Assembly: GCF_001945365.1 (NCBI RefSeq)
Contig: NZ_MSTQ01000002.1
Coordinates: 186,001-250,000, forward strand
Reading direction: 5' to 3'
DNA length: 64,000 nucleotides
Origin: Pseudomonas reinekei
GTDB lineage: Bacteria > Pseudomonadota > Gammaproteobacteria > Pseudomonadales > Pseudomonadaceae
The notes below the pieces were generated by a model. It did not search any database. It was not told the origin of the DNA and worked only from the letters and a program-made list of their open reading frames with translations. This document shows, piece after piece, positions 9,276 to 19,580 of the stretch; within the stretch, counting starts at the first letter, position 1, and each line of letters starts with the position of its first letter. Both the position numbers and the translations under genes were made by a program.

Positions 9276-9588
9276 CACTGAGCAAAGGCTCTAGATCGCG
9301 ACTTTTTTGACGATTTTTCCATTTAACAAGCACTTAGAGAGGCGCCGTAAATCAGTCACTTACAATCCATAAAATACCACTACCACTTATCGGCCATTTT
9401 CTTGACGCAGTGGTGGGGGTCCACTTGACTTCACGTTACTACCCCCGGAAATACAATCAGGGGCAAGCCCCCAAGACACCCGCGTATACGGGAGGCCCCC
9501 GGCTTGCCCCCTTTCATTCGGTCGCCCCTCATTCGGGGTAGGAGAGACGCCAAGGCGAGTACGGTCTGCGATAGCAAGGTAGGACCCC
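9276..9588 (+). other. Gene-free 313-nt gap with nested inverted repeats
   Basis: No gene is seen. The first 130 nt are comparatively AT-rich (T-runs near 9303 and 9315). From about 9460 the DNA becomes C/G-tract rich: GGGGCAAGCC (9460-9469) pairs with GGCTTGCCCC (9501-9510), and inside it CCCG-CGTATA-CGGG forms a second hairpin. A third small hairpin, CCCCTCATTCGGGG, lies near 9525-9538. It could be a terminator for the upstream autotransporter, a structured 5' leader for the downstream one, or both. Nothing matches a riboswitch class I can name. Confidence 0.5.
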
Positions 9589-10656
9589 ATGAAAACTTCA
9601 CTCACCCAACAAGAGATAAAAATCACTTTTTGCACTGTCTCGAGTTCGCTCTTGCTGTGCTCCTCCATGGAAGTACAGGCCCAACCGGCCGAGGACGAAA
9701 CGACGCCCTGGTATCGCCAGGACATCCCTGTCCTCACCCTGCCCGCGCTCGCCAGCACCTATCCGGGCCGCATCAACGCCGTCGCCGACAGGCGAAGTAG
9801 CCAATTGACCACCGAAGATGCCACACCCAACGCCTGGGACCAGCTCTACGGAAAAGCTTCCCGCCAGGCGCAAAGTGACGCGCTGGCTCAAGGGTTTACG
9901 ATCCCCGGCTCAGGTGAAGTGAAAAGCCCGGCCATCCTCACCCTGCAAAGCGGCAGCGGCCATACTCAGCGGGTCGGCCTGATCGGTGGCATCAGCCAGT
10001 ACCAGGGCAACAGCAATGGCTTGCTGACCAACCGCGCCCTGGCTGACCCGCACAGCGACACCCTCAACCTGCAAGGCCAAAGCCTCGGCGCTTACTACAG
10101 TCTGACCGGGCCACAAGGCTGGCACGTCGACTTGTCGGCCAGTGGTGGCCGAGTCAATGGCTTCAGTCGCAACGAAAAAGGGGCGCGCCAAGCCACCGAG
10201 GGCAGCGCGGTGACATTGTCGGTCGAAGGCGGTTTCCCGATTGGCATCAGCGAAAACTGGGTGGTGGAACCACAAGCACAGTTGATCAATCAGCGGATCA
10301 CCCTGGACACCCCGTATGCGGGCTCGGGCAATGCGTCCTCCAGCGATCTGACGTCATGGAGCGGCCGGGTCGGTGCAAAACTGAAAGGTAGCTACGACAT
10401 CAACGGCCTGCCCGTCGAGCCCTATGTGCGGACCAACTTGTGGCACACCGTATACACCGGCAATACCGTGACCCTCGATGAGGTCGACAAGATCAGCAGC
10501 AGTCGCAAATCGTCGACGGTCGAACTGGGCCTGGGCCTGGTAGCTCGGATGACCCCGGCAGTGAGCCTGTATGTCAGCGCCGACTACAGCAGTGATGTGG
10601 ATGACAATGATTTGAACGGCATCATTGGCAGCCTCGGTGTACGGATGCGGTGGTGA
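9589..10656 (+). CDS. Barrel-dominated autotransporter paralogue with almost no passenger
   Basis: This is a 355-residue secreted protein with a signal-like N-terminus (hydrophobic stretch about residues 12-30, ending VQAQP). From about residue 80 to the end it is collinear with the barrel of the preceding autotransporter: both share QSLGAYY/DSLGAYW, AVTLSVE-G-PF/I, NWVVEPQAQ/DWVVEPQAQ, GLP-EPY-R-NLWHT and a terminal aromatic (GVRMRW). The repeat-rich passenger is missing, leaving roughly 50 residues before the barrel. It is probably a tandem duplicate that lost or never had a passenger. It may be a free-standing outer-membrane barrel. The start has TAGGA (aaggtaggaccccatg). It ends 125 nt before the convergent glgB gene. 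Confidence 0.85.
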   Translation: MKTSLTQQEIKITFCTVSSSLLLCSSMEVQAQPAEDETTPWYRQDIPVLTLPALASTYPGRINAVADRRSSQLTTEDATPNAWDQLYGKASRQAQSDALAQGFTIPGSGEVKSPAILTLQSGSGHTQRVGLIGGISQYQGNSNGLLTNRALADPHSDTLNLQGQSLGAYYSLTGPQGWHVDLSASGGRVNGFSRNEKGARQATEGSAVTLSVEGGFPIGISENWVVEPQAQLINQRITLDTPYAGSGNASSSDLTSWSGRVGAKLKGSYDINGLPVEPYVRTNLWHTVYTGNTVTLDEVDKISSSRKSSTVELGLGLVARMTPAVSLYVSADYSSDVDDNDLNGIIGSLGVRMRW

Positions 10657-10695
10657 GGATCAGACCTCAAACGCCGTATTGACTGGGCTGAAGCC

Positions 10696-10760
10696 ATCGC
10701 TGGCAAGCCCGCTCCCACAGGTACAACGGTGATCCCTGTGGAAGCGGGCTTGCCCGCGAT
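10696..10760. repeat. REPIN (two inverted REP sequences)
   Basis: ATCGCTGGCAAGCCCGCTCC at 10696 and its near-exact reverse complement ending at 10760 (GCGGGCTTGCCCGCGAT) form an inverted pair separated by 13 nt. It sits between the convergent ends of the second autotransporter and glgB, where it could also limit read-through. Confidence 0.8.
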
Positions 10761-10780
10761 AGAAGCGACGCGGTCTGGGA

Positions 10781-13015
10781 TCAGACCTGCGGACTCAACA
10801 TCAACACCGCCAACGGCGGCAGATTCAGTACCAGCGACAACGCCTGACCATGGCTCGGTACTTCCTCGGTCGACGCGCCGCCGCTGTTGCCATAGTTGGA
10901 ACCGGCGTAGGTCGTCGAGTCACTGTTGAGCAACTCGGTCCAGCGCCCGCCAAACGGCACGCCAATGCGGTACGCCTCACGGGGCACCGGGGTGAAGTTG
11001 GCCACCACCAACACCGGTTTGCCGTCCTTGCTCCAGCGCAGCCAGGCGTAGACGCTGTTGATCGCATCATCGCCGATCAACCACTGGAAGCCTTGCGGTA
11101 CATCGTCCTGCTCATGCAGCGCCGGCACTTCGCGGTACAGGCGATTGAGGTCGCCCACCAGTTTCTGCACGCCTTTATGTTCGGAATACTGAAGCAAGTA
11201 CCAGTCCAGTTGCTGGTCGTGGTTCCACTCGCGCCACTGGCCGAATTCGCAACCCATGAACAGCAGTTTCTTGCCCGGGTGCGCCCACATGAAACTCAGG
11301 TAAGCCCGCAGGTTGGCGAATTTCTGCCAGCGGTCGCCCGGCATCTTGTCGATCAGCGAATGCTTGCCGTGCACCACTTCGTCGTGGGAAATCGGCAGGA
11401 TGAAACGCTCGGACCAGGCGTAAACCAGGCCGAAACTCAGTTCGTTATGGTGATGGGCGCGGTAGACCGGGTCTTGCTGAATGTAATGCAGCGAATCGTG
11501 CATCCAGCCCATGTTCCATTTGTAGGCGAAGCCCAGCCCACCCTGTTGCGTGCTCTGGCTGACGCCCGGCCACGCCGTGGACTCTTCGGCAATCACCAGC
11601 GCACCTGGGGCTTCCAGAGCGACGACGTCGTTGAGATGGCGCAGAAAGTCGATGGACTCCAGATTTTCCCGACCGCCATGGCGGTTCGGCACCCACTCGC
11701 CGGCCTTGCGCGAATAATCGCGGTAGAGCATCGATGCCACCGCATCGACCCGCAAGCCATCGACATGGAAATGCTTGAGCCAGTGCAGTGCCGACGCCAG
11801 CATGTAGCCGTGGACCTCGGTGCGCCCCAGGTTGTAGATCAGCGTGTCCCAATCCTGATGAAAGCCTTCCTGCGGGTTGCCGTATTCGTAAAGCGCGGTG
11901 CCGTCGAACTGCGCAAGGCCGTGGGTGTCGGTGGGAAAATGCGCCGGCACCCAATCGAGGATCACGCCGATTTCCGCCTGGTGGCAGGCGTTGACGAACG
12001 CTGCAAACTCGTCGCCCGAGCCGTAACGGGCACTGGTGGCGAATTGCGACAACAACTGGTAGCCCCACGAACCACCGAACGGGTGCTCCATGATCGGCAT
12101 CAGTTCGATGTGGGTGAAGCCGAGCTCTTTGACATACGGGATCAATCGCTCGGCCAACTCGGGCCAGGTGTACTGGCGGGCCACTTCGCCCAGATCGTCC
12201 AGTTCGCATTGCCAGGAACCGGCGTGCAATTCGTAGATCGACAACGGCGCGCTTGGGCGATGACGCTCGGCACGGGACTGCATCCAGTCCTGGTCCTGCC
12301 AGTCGACCTTCAATGGCGAGGCGACCTTCGAAGCCGTGTCCGGCGGCAGGCTGGTGGCCAGCGCCATCGGGTCGGCCTTGAGCGGCAGAATGCCGTCCTT
12401 GCCGAGGATTTCGTATTTGTAGGCTTCCCCCGCTTGCAGGCCCGGGATGAACAGCTCCCAGACCCCGGTGGGATGACGCAGGCGCATCGGATGGCGGCGG
12501 CCATCCCAGACATTGAAATCTCCGACCACCGACACTCGCCGGGCGTTCGGCGCCCAGACCGCGAAGCGAACGCCTTCAACGCCGTCCACGGTTTTCAACT
12601 GCGCACCCAGGGCGCTGCTCAAGTCACGGTGATTGCCCTCGGCGAACAAGTACAAATCCATGTCACCGAGCAACGCGCCAAAGCTGTAAGGGTCTTCGGC
12701 GGTTTGTTCGCCGCCGGCCCAACGAGTACGCAGCAGGTACGGTTGCGCCCGATCGAAGTGGCCGACGAACAACCCGGGGGTTTGCGTCGCCTCAAGCGGA
12801 CCAAGCTCCTCCCCGGTTTCTTTGGCCACCACATGCACGCTTAACGCGTCCGGCAAATAGGCCCGAATGAACTGCCCGCCGGCGCCATCGCCGTGGGGGC
12901 CGAGAATGGCAAAGGGATCGTGATGCTCGGCACGCACCAGCGCGTCGATATCCCGCGTCCTGGGTAGCAGTGCTTCTTTGTGATGTTGACCCTGTTCCTT
13001 GTTCGAGAAACTCAT
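10781..13015 (-). CDS. glgB: 1,4-alpha-glucan branching enzyme GlgB
   Basis: GlgB (GH13, 744 residues) cuts an alpha-1,4 chain and re-attaches it through an alpha-1,6 bond, branching the linear glucan made by GlgE. An N-terminal branching-enzyme module and CBM48 precede the barrel. Seen in the barrel: [33 protein letters not shown] (nucleophile Asp), [12 protein letters not shown] (acid/base Glu) and [12 protein letters not shown]. The start ATG lies 2 nt past the treS stop with GGAGAG ahead of it, so it is translated from the glgE-treS-glgB message. It converges on the autotransporter pair. No anomalies are seen. Confidence 0.97.
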   Translation of the reverse strand: MSFSNKEQGQHHKEALLPRTRDIDALVRAEHHDPFAILGPHGDGAGGQFIRAYLPDALSVHVVAKETGEELGPLEATQTPGLFVGHFDRAQPYLLRTRWAGGEQTAEDPYSFGALLGDMDLYLFAEGNHRDLSSALGAQLKTVDGVEGVRFAVWAPNARRVSVVGDFNVWDGRRHPMRLRHPTGVWELFIPGLQAGEAYKYEILGKDGILPLKADPMALATSLPPDTASKVASPLKVDWQDQDWMQSRAERHRPSAPLSIYELHAGSWQCELDDLGEVARQYTWPELAERLIPYVKELGFTHIELMPIMEHPFGGSWGYQLLSQFATSARYGSGDEFAAFVNACHQAEIGVILDWVPAHFPTDTHGLAQFDGTALYEYGNPQEGFHQDWDTLIYNLGRTEVHGYMLASALHWLKHFHVDGLRVDAVASMLYRDYSRKAGEWVPNRHGGRENLESIDFLRHLNDVVALEAPGALVIAEESTAWPGVSQSTQQGGLGFAYKWNMGWMHDSLHYIQQDPVYRAHHHNELSFGLVYAWSERFILPISHDEVVHGKHSLIDKMPGDRWQKFANLRAYLSFMWAHPGKKLLFMGCEFGQWREWNHDQQLDWYLLQYSEHKGVQKLVGDLNRLYREVPALHEQDDVPQGFQWLIGDDAINSVYAWLRWSKDGKPVLVVANFTPVPREAYRIGVPFGGRWTELLNSDSTTYAGSNYGNSGGASTEEVPSHGQALSLVLNLPPLAVLMLSPQV

Positions 13016-13017
13016 GA

Positions 13018-16000
13018 CTACTCTCCACCAAGATCGGAAAAGGGTTTAAGCCCACTTAATAATCCATATAAACCGTGCAATGGCACGGGCAGCCATCCGG
13101 GACGGTTTTCCGCCTCATAAGCCACTTCGTACGCCGCCTTCTCCAGTCCGAACAACGCCAGCGCAGCGTCCTCGCCTTCTGGATCTTGCCACGCATGACC
13201 AAGCGTAGCTGCCGCCAGCCGATAAGCGTCGACAAATGCCTGCCTGGCCTCATTCAAATAGCGATCCGCTACTCGCTCGCGAGCCGCCTGGGCCTGAGCC
13301 GAGTTATCGACGTTGTGCACGTTGATCGTCATGGCCGCCGCGTAATCGAAGGAGCGCAGGACGCCGCTGACATCCTTGTACGGGCTGTGCTTGCCCCGTC
13401 GTTCGTGCAACGGCCGTGCGGGCTCGCCTTCGAAATCGATGAGGTAGGCATCGCCCTTGATCACCAGTACCTGGCCGAGGTGCAAGTCGCCGTGAACGCG
13501 AATTCGCAGGCCACCGGCCGTCTTTTTGGCCAGCGCTTGCACATGGGCGAGGATGGCTGTCTTGTTGTCCAGCAAACGACTGACCCGTGTTTTGTCTGCC
13601 GGGCTCAGTTCGTTTTGATGTTGCTTGAGCAACTTCAGGGCGCGCTCGATTTGCGCCGCGACGTCCTTGGCCGAGGCCAACGCTTCCTTCGCCGTGGTGA
13701 CCCGCGGTTCGAAGTCCGGATTGGCGCTCGGTGCCGCCAGTACCTGGTGCATTTCCCCCAGTCGCTGACCGAGCATGCCAGCGAAGTCTTTCAGCTCGCC
13801 GAGCGCGTTGTAGTGCTGTTCCTGTTCGGACATGGCATCGGCCAACTCATCGCGCAGCGCTCGTTCGAGGTTGTTCTGCGTCCACTCCCAGGCATCGCCC
13901 TGATTGCTCAAGTAGCCTTGGGCGATCATCAGCAGGTTGTCATCACCTGCGGCGTCGCGGCGCACCACGGCACCCAACAACGGCGAAATGTTGCTGAAAC
14001 CGGCAGCGGTCAGATACGCGCTCATTTCCAGTTCCGGGTGCACGCCTGAAGCCACTTTGCGGATCAGCTTAAGCACCAGGCTGTTGCCAACCACCACCGA
14101 ACTGTTGGATTGCTCCGCCGACAGATAACGCACCTCGGACTCTGCCGTGAGTCCCAGCTTGGCCAGCTCGGGGGTTGGCTCGAAGCGAATTTCGCCACCG
14201 TCCGACAGCAATACGGTGTTGTTATCCATGCCTTGCAACACGGCGCGGATGAAGTTTTCCAGACTGAAGGCATCGGTGATCAGACCGACCTGGGGCCCAC
14301 GGCGAACCCGGGACAGCGCCAATTGCTGGGGCAGTGCCGCACCGACCTGATCTTCGGCAATGAAGCCGAGCGGCAATTGATAGCGACTGGTCTGCCCGCC
14401 GCTGGTGACTTCGATCTCGCTCAACAACACCGGGTGCTGGGCATCGCCAAACCGTACACCATAGGCCAGCTCGACCTGATCGATTGCCGCGTCCTTGCCA
14501 GCGAACCAGCGACGGTTCTGCAGCCAGGTCGGCAAAATGTTCTGCTCCAACGTGTTGCGTGACGGCGCTTCGAGCAATTCCTCCATGCGTTTTTTCAATA
14601 CTAGCGTGGTGAAGTCCGGAAGGCTCTGCGCCGGCTCCACGTGCCAGCTCGGCATCTGGTTTTCTGCCGCCAGGACGAACCAATAAAAGCCGTAAGGCGC
14701 CAGGGTCAGCAGGAAATTCAACTGACCGATCGGCGGGAAGGCATTTCCGCCCAGCATCTCCACCGGCACCATGCCGACGTACGCCGACAGGTCCAGCTCA
14801 ACCGCCTGGGCACTGCGCGAAACGTTGGCCACGCACAGGATAATTTCGTGCTTGCCGTCAGGCCCGGTGTATTCACGGGTATAGGCCAGCACCCGGCGGT
14901 TGGTCGGCGAAAGCATCTTCAGCGTGCCACGGCCAAACGCCTTGGATTGCTTGCGCACGGCGAGCATGCGCCGGGTCCAGTTCAGCAACGAATGCGGGTC
15001 GCCGGCCTGGGTTTCGACGTTGACCGACAGATAGCCGTATTGCGGGTCCATGATCGGCGGCAATACCAGGCTGGCCGGATCGGCGCGGGAGAATCCGCCG
15101 TTACGGTCGATCGACCACTGCATCGGCGTGCGCACGCCGTCGCGGTCGCCAAGGTAAATGTTGTCGCCCATGCCGATTTCGTCACCGTAATACAGGGTCG
15201 GCGTACCGGGCATCGACAGCAGCAGACTGTTGAGCAGCTCCACGCGGCGGCGGTCGCGCTCCATCAACGGCGCCAGTCGACGGCGAATCCCCAGGTTGAT
15301 CCGCGCCCGACGGTCGGCCGCGTAGTAATTCCACAGGTAATCGCGCTCCTTGTCGGTGACCATTTCCAGCGTCAGCTCATCGTGGTTGCGCAGGAAAATC
15401 GCCCATTGGCAGTTCGCCGGAATTTCCGGGGTCTGGCGCAGAATATCGGTGATCGGAAAACGGTCTTCCTGGGCCAGCGCCATGTACATGCGCGGCATCA
15501 GCGGGAAGTGAAACGCCATGTGGCATTCATCGCCGTTCAGGCCTTTCTTGTCGGTGTCGCCAAAATACAGCTGGGTGTCCTCCGGCCATTGGTTGGCCTC
15601 TGCCAGCAGCATGCGGTCCGGGTAATTGGCATCGATCTCGGCGCGGATCTGCTTCAGGACGTCGTGGGTTTCGGGCAGGTTTTCGTTGTTGGTGCCGTCA
15701 CGCTCGATCAGGTACGGAATCGCATCGAGGCGCAATCCGTCGATGCCCATGTCCAGCCAGTAACGCATCACCGACAGCACGGCTTTCATGACTTGCGGGT
15801 TGTCGAAATTCAGGTCGGGCTGGTGCGAGTAGAAACGGTGCCAGAAATACTGGCCGGCCACCGGGTCCCAGGTCCAGTTGGATTTTTCGGTGTCGAGAAA
15901 GATGATGCGCGTGCCGTCGTACTTTTGATCGTCGTCCGACCACACATAGAAATCCCGCGCCGCCGAGCCTTTCTTGGCCTTACGCGCGCGCTGGAACCAG

Positions 16001-16359
16001 GCGTGCTGATCGGAGGTGTGGTTGATGACCAGTTCGGTAATGACCCGCAAGCCACGCTTGTGCGCCTCGGCGATGAAGCGCTTGGCATCGGCCATGGTCC
16101 CGTAGTCACTGTGGACGCCCCGGTATTCGGCGATGTCGTAGCCATCGTCGCGGCGTGGCGACGGATAGAACGGCAAGAGCCAGATGGTGTTGACGCCGAG
16201 TTCGGCGATGTAGTCGAGTTTGGCGATCAAGCCGGGAAAGTCGCCGATCCCGTCGTTGTTGGAGTCGAAATAAGATTTGACGTGAACTTGATAGATCACC
16301 GCGTCCTTGTACCAGAGCGGGTCTTTAATGAATGTAGCTGCCTTGGGTTTCTTCGCCAT
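13018..16359 (-). CDS. treS: Trehalose synthase / maltokinase fusion (TreS-Mak)
   Basis: This is a 1113-residue two-domain enzyme. Residues 1 to about 550 are a GH13 trehalose synthase that interconverts trehalose and maltose: [31 protein letters not shown] (nucleophile Asp), [12 protein letters not shown] and [13 protein letters not shown]. The C-terminal half is a maltokinase of the aminoglycoside-phosphotransferase fold, shown by [14 protein letters not shown] (catalytic loop) and YLIDFEGEP (metal-binding Asp). The fusion channels trehalose via maltose to maltose-1-phosphate, the GlgE donor. The start is preceded by CAGGAG. The gene lies between glgE and glgB, with a 184-nt REPIN-bearing gap upstream. 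The fused form is common in pseudomonads. Confidence 0.96.
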   Translation of the reverse strand: MAKKPKAATFIKDPLWYKDAVIYQVHVKSYFDSNNDGIGDFPGLIAKLDYIAELGVNTIWLLPFYPSPRRDDGYDIAEYRGVHSDYGTMADAKRFIAEAHKRGLRVITELVINHTSDQHAWFQRARKAKKGSAARDFYVWSDDDQKYDGTRIIFLDTEKSNWTWDPVAGQYFWHRFYSHQPDLNFDNPQVMKAVLSVMRYWLDMGIDGLRLDAIPYLIERDGTNNENLPETHDVLKQIRAEIDANYPDRMLLAEANQWPEDTQLYFGDTDKKGLNGDECHMAFHFPLMPRMYMALAQEDRFPITDILRQTPEIPANCQWAIFLRNHDELTLEMVTDKERDYLWNYYAADRRARINLGIRRRLAPLMERDRRRVELLNSLLLSMPGTPTLYYGDEIGMGDNIYLGDRDGVRTPMQWSIDRNGGFSRADPASLVLPPIMDPQYGYLSVNVETQAGDPHSLLNWTRRMLAVRKQSKAFGRGTLKMLSPTNRRVLAYTREYTGPDGKHEIILCVANVSRSAQAVELDLSAYVGMVPVEMLGGNAFPPIGQLNFLLTLAPYGFYWFVLAAENQMPSWHVEPAQSLPDFTTLVLKKRMEELLEAPSRNTLEQNILPTWLQNRRWFAGKDAAIDQVELAYGVRFGDAQHPVLLSEIEVTSGGQTSRYQLPLGFIAEDQVGAALPQQLALSRVRRGPQVGLITDAFSLENFIRAVLQGMDNNTVLLSDGGEIRFEPTPELAKLGLTAESEVRYLSAEQSNSSVVVGNSLVLKLIRKVASGVHPELEMSAYLTAAGFSNISPLLGAVVRRDAAGDDNLLMIAQGYLSNQGDAWEWTQNNLERALRDELADAMSEQEQHYNALGELKDFAGMLGQRLGEMHQVLAAPSANPDFEPRVTTAKEALASAKDVAAQIERALKLLKQHQNELSPADKTRVSRLLDNKTAILAHVQALAKKTAGGLRIRVHGDLHLGQVLVIKGDAYLIDFEGEPARPLHERRGKHSPYKDVSGVLRSFDYAAAMTINVHNVDNSAQAQAARERVADRYLNEARQAFVDAYRLAAATLGHAWQDPEGEDAALALFGLEKAAYEVAYEAENRPGWLPVPLHGLYGLLSGLKPFSDLGGE

Positions 16360-16409
16360 TTGAAACTCCTGTTGAATTCAAGGTAAGCCCCGTTGGATTG
16401 GGTGCTTTT

Positions 16410-16527
16410 GTGGCGAGGGAGCTCGCTCCCGCTCAGTTGCATAGCAGTCGCAAAAAACGATTAGTCGCATGAGCCTGAAGAAAATGGGGCCGCTTCGCGA
16501 CCCAGCGGGAGCAAGCTCCCTCGCCAC
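16410..16527. repeat. REPIN between glgE and treS
   Basis: GTGGCGAGGGAGCTCGCTCC starting at 16410 and the near-complementary copy at 16504-16527 (AGCGGGAGCAAGCTCCCTCG core) form an inverted pair separated by 70 nt. This subtype (GTGGCGAGGGAGC) differs from the GTGGGAGCGAGC type elsewhere in the window. Confidence 0.8.
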
Positions 16528-16543
16528 AGGGTGGGTGGTGCAC

Positions 16544-18541
16544 TCAAGATGCGGTAATCCGCCAGATCCCGAACGGCTGATACGCCGGGTCGATCCGCAT
16601 GAATTGATATTTGCCATACCAGGTCCAGCGATGCCCGTTCATCAAATCTTCGCCCTGAGTACTGGCATCGTCGGACAAGCCCATTTCCCATAGCGGCAGT
16701 TCGAAATTCGCCTCCTGCACGTTATGCGGATCGAGGTTGACCGCCACCAGAATGAAATTGCTGCCATCGGCACTGCGCTTGCCGAAATACAGAATGTTGT
16801 CGTTCCAGGCGTTGTAGACCTTCAGCCCCAGATGCGTGTGCAAGGCCGGGTTCTGCCGGCGGATGCGGTTGAGCTGGGCGATCTCGGCAATGATGTTGCC
16901 CGGCGCGGTGAAGTCCCGTGGACGGATTTCGTACTTCTCGGAGTCGAGGTACTCCTCCTTGCCCGGCACTGCTGCCGATTCACACAGCTCGAAACCGGAA
17001 TACATGCCCCACAGGCCTGAGCCCATGGTTGCCAGCACCGCACGGATGAGAAACCCGGGACGCCCGGATTCGTGCAGGAATGCCGGGTTGATGTCCGGCG
17101 TATTGACGAAAAAATTCGGCCGGTAGCATTCGCGCCACGGCGACTCATTGAGCTCGGTAAAGTACGTTGCCAGCTCGGTCTTGCTGTTGCGCCAGGTGAA
17201 ATAGGTATAGCTCTGGGAATAACCGACCTTGCCCAGCCGCGCCATCATCGCCGGCGTGGTAAAGGCTTCGGCGAGAAAGATCACCTCGGGGTATAACGCC
17301 CGCACATCGGCAATCAGCCATTGCCAGAAAGGCAGCGGCTTGGTGTGCGGGTTGTCCACACGGAAAATTTTCACCCCCTCCTCGACCCAGCCGACGATGA
17401 TGTCGCGCAACTCCACCCAGAGACTGGGGATCGCTTCAACGGCATAGAAATCGACGTTGACGATGTCCTGGTATTTTTTCGGCGGGTTCTCCGCGTATTT
17501 GATCGTGCCGTCGGGGCGCCAGTTGAACCAGCCCGGATGCTGCTTTAGCCACGGATGGTCCTGGGAGCACTGGATGGCAAAGTCGAGGGCGATTTCCAGC
17601 CCGTACTCCGCCGCTGCGGCCACCAGTCGACGGAAGTCTTCGCGGGTGCCCAGCTGCGAGTGAATCGCTTCGTGCCCGCCCTCCTCGCTGCCGATGGCAT
17701 AGGGGCTGCCCGGATCGTCCGGCCCGGCGGTCAGTGAATTGTTCGGCCCTTTGCGAAAGCTGCGACCGATCGGATGGATCGGCGGGAAATACAGCACGTC
17801 AAAGCCCATGTCCTGAATCATCGGCAGGCGTGAGTGCACGTCATTGAAGGTGCCATGGCGCTTCGGATCGTCGGTGATCGAGCGTGGGAACAGCTCATAC
17901 CAACTGGCGAACTGGGCGAGTTCGCGCTCAACGTCGATGGGAAACTCAGCGCTCAGGCTCAGGTAGGCCCGGTGATCGGCCTGGGCCATCAACTCGGCGC
18001 TACGCTGGTGCAGGAACAACGCGACCTGCTCGGTTTCGAGCAGGCCCGACAACTCATGGTGCAACGCCGCCAGTTGTTCGCTCAGTTGGCCTTCGCTGCG
18101 TTCGGCGGCTTGCTGAACGTGCAGGCGCCCTTCCTGCAACTCCAGGCTGACGGGCACGGCGGCAGCGTGTTTCTTCTCGAGCTCATAGCGGAAACTGGCG
18201 AATTGATCGATCCAGGCTTCGATGCAAAACACATAGCGGCCCTGACCCGGCACCTGGAAGCGGCCCTGCCAACCGTTGTTGCCCAGATCGGTCATGACTT
18301 CGCTTTGCCAGGTTTCATCGCCTTCGGCCCGCCAGCGCACGCGCACCGCCAGCTTGTCGTGACCGTCGGCGAACACCTTGCTGGTGACCACGATGTCCTG
18401 CCCCACCACGGCCTTGACCGCAAACTGGCCTCCGTCGAGGGTCGGCATGGTGTTTTCAATGGCAATGCGCGGCAGCAACAGCGCTTGCGACAGTGGCATG
18501 TGCGGGTTGTAGCTCAGTTCAGTCGGTTTTTCAGCCGTCAT
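16544..18541 (-). CDS. glgE: Alpha-1,4-glucan:maltose-1-phosphate maltosyltransferase GlgE
   Basis: GlgE (GH13_3, 665 residues) transfers maltose from maltose-1-phosphate to the non-reducing end of a glucan, releasing phosphate. Visible: an N-terminal beta-sandwich (about residues 20-120), LYFPPIHPIGRSFRKGPNN near 255, IALDFAIQCSQDHPW, KIFRVDNPHTKPLPFW (nucleophile Asp) and IFLAEAFTTP (Glu). The start is preceded by AAAGGAG. It is the first gene of glgE-treS-glgB, so the promoter should lie in the 204-nt divergent gap up to 18745. With TreS/maltokinase it forms the trehalose-to-glucan route known from mycobacteria and pseudomonads. Confidence 0.96.
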   Translation of the reverse strand: MTAEKPTELSYNPHMPLSQALLLPRIAIENTMPTLDGGQFAVKAVVGQDIVVTSKVFADGHDKLAVRVRWRAEGDETWQSEVMTDLGNNGWQGRFQVPGQGRYVFCIEAWIDQFASFRYELEKKHAAAVPVSLELQEGRLHVQQAAERSEGQLSEQLAALHHELSGLLETEQVALFLHQRSAELMAQADHRAYLSLSAEFPIDVERELAQFASWYELFPRSITDDPKRHGTFNDVHSRLPMIQDMGFDVLYFPPIHPIGRSFRKGPNNSLTAGPDDPGSPYAIGSEEGGHEAIHSQLGTREDFRRLVAAAAEYGLEIALDFAIQCSQDHPWLKQHPGWFNWRPDGTIKYAENPPKKYQDIVNVDFYAVEAIPSLWVELRDIIVGWVEEGVKIFRVDNPHTKPLPFWQWLIADVRALYPEVIFLAEAFTTPAMMARLGKVGYSQSYTYFTWRNSKTELATYFTELNESPWRECYRPNFFVNTPDINPAFLHESGRPGFLIRAVLATMGSGLWGMYSGFELCESAAVPGKEEYLDSEKYEIRPRDFTAPGNIIAEIAQLNRIRRQNPALHTHLGLKVYNAWNDNILYFGKRSADGSNFILVAVNLDPHNVQEANFELPLWEMGLSDDASTQGEDLMNGHRWTWYGKYQFMRIDPAYQPFGIWRITAS

Positions 18542-18745
18542 CGAGCATCTCTCCTTTACGCCCCATGGACGCTCTTGTGTCTGGATGTCTTCCCGTCGGG
18601 CCAGCCGCCCGGCAATGAACTCACTTAGGTTCCGAGCGACTGCCGGCGCGAAAAGTTCATAGGCAATTGGCCGGAATCAATTCCCTCGCCCAGTGGTCAA
18701 TCAACTTAAGCACGACTCAAGCCATGTGCCACTGGAGGCAGGACG

Positions 18746-18913
18746 ATGAACAATCCATTCCCCGCTGAAACGCCCGATCCGAACATCGACAATCCGGTGA
18801 TCCCACCGAGCGATCCGCAACCGGTGCCAGAGCAAGACCCACCCGGGACCCAACCGCCGCCCAGGGAAGAACCGCCGACGACCATGCCACCGGTGATTGT
18901 TACGCCTGAATAA
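18746..18913 (+). CDS. Small proline-rich protein (55 aa), function unknown
   Basis: This 55-codon frame starts MNNPFPAETPDPNI and ends PPVIVTPE. About one third of the residues are Pro, with many Asp/Glu and no hydrophobic segment, so it should be a soluble disordered acidic peptide. A strong ribosome-binding site (GGAGG, 8 nt before ATG) supports translation. It is divergent from glgE across 204 nt, so the two could share a stress promoter region. I do not recognise a family. The chance of a random open frame is reduced by the clean Shine-Dalgarno sequence and codon usage like neighbouring genes. Confidence 0.6.
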   Translation: MNNPFPAETPDPNIDNPVIPPSDPQPVPEQDPPGTQPPPREEPPTTMPPVIVTPE

Positions 18914-18957
18914 AGACAGTTCATCGCTGAGCAGAGGAGCCGCGTCATTGCGGTTCC

Positions 18958-19458
18958 TTATGGTTCCTGGTCTTTTTCGAAGAGCTTCACCACGCGGGGC
19001 ATCACGCCCAATACCAGTAACGCCAGCAAGGTGCTGAGCACCGCTGTCGCTTCGCGCCCCAACCCCGACGTTAGGCCAATGGCGGCGGTCATCCACAAAC
19101 CCGCTGCGGTGGTCAGGCCTTTGACGTGGCCTTCATCGCCCTCTTCGTTTTTCAGGATGGTGCCGGCACAGAGAAAGCCGATCCCGGCGATCACGCCTTG
19201 GATGACGCGACTCATGGCGTCCGCCTGCGAGCCGGACATTTGCGGCACCAGCACGAACAACGCCGCCCCAACCGCCACCAGCATGTGGGTGCGCACGCCC
19301 GCCGCCTTGCCCTTGTGCTCACGCTCGAAACCGAGAATTGCGCCCAGTACCGCTGCCGTCAGCAGGCGCACGGTCACGCGGGTCAGTTGCGAAGCGTCGC
19401 CGATGTCGGCGAACTCCGCTTGCAGGGTCACCCAAACTTCATGCCACCACGCGTTCAT
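18958..19458 (-). CDS. MgtC/SapB family membrane protein
   Basis: This is a 166-residue integral membrane protein. The family signature is clear: AVLGAILGFEREHKGKAAGVRTHMLVAVGAALF at about residues 34-66 (shown here as a long conserved block), then three further hydrophobic segments and a charged C-terminus. In pathogens MgtC supports survival under low Mg2+ by acting on the F1Fo-ATPase; many SapB-like homologues have no assigned role. The start is preceded by AAGGA. It is divergent from the DUF3203 gene (122-nt gap) and its 3' end faces the proline-rich ORF. Magnesium control cannot be judged from the sequence. Confidence 0.9.
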   Translation of the reverse strand: MNAWWHEVWVTLQAEFADIGDASQLTRVTVRLLTAAVLGAILGFEREHKGKAAGVRTHMLVAVGAALFVLVPQMSGSQADAMSRVIQGVIAGIGFLCAGTILKNEEGDEGHVKGLTTAAGLWMTAAIGLTSGLGREATAVLSTLLALLVLGVMPRVVKLFEKDQEP

Positions 19459-19580
19459 TGGTGCTGTCCTTGTGAGGGGCTATGGAAGATGGACCGCAGC
19501 GACCATTAATCGGTTGCACCGAACGATGGCAGTTTCTGGCGCCCTAACCTTTCAGGCACCCGCTGAAAAAGGATCACGCC

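Noticed and set aside
10850..12844. 664-codon plus-strand frame opposite glgB
   Set aside because: Antisense shadow; no ribosome site or domain.
14641..16386. 581-codon plus-strand frame opposite treS
   Set aside because: Antisense shadow of a well-supported GH13 gene.
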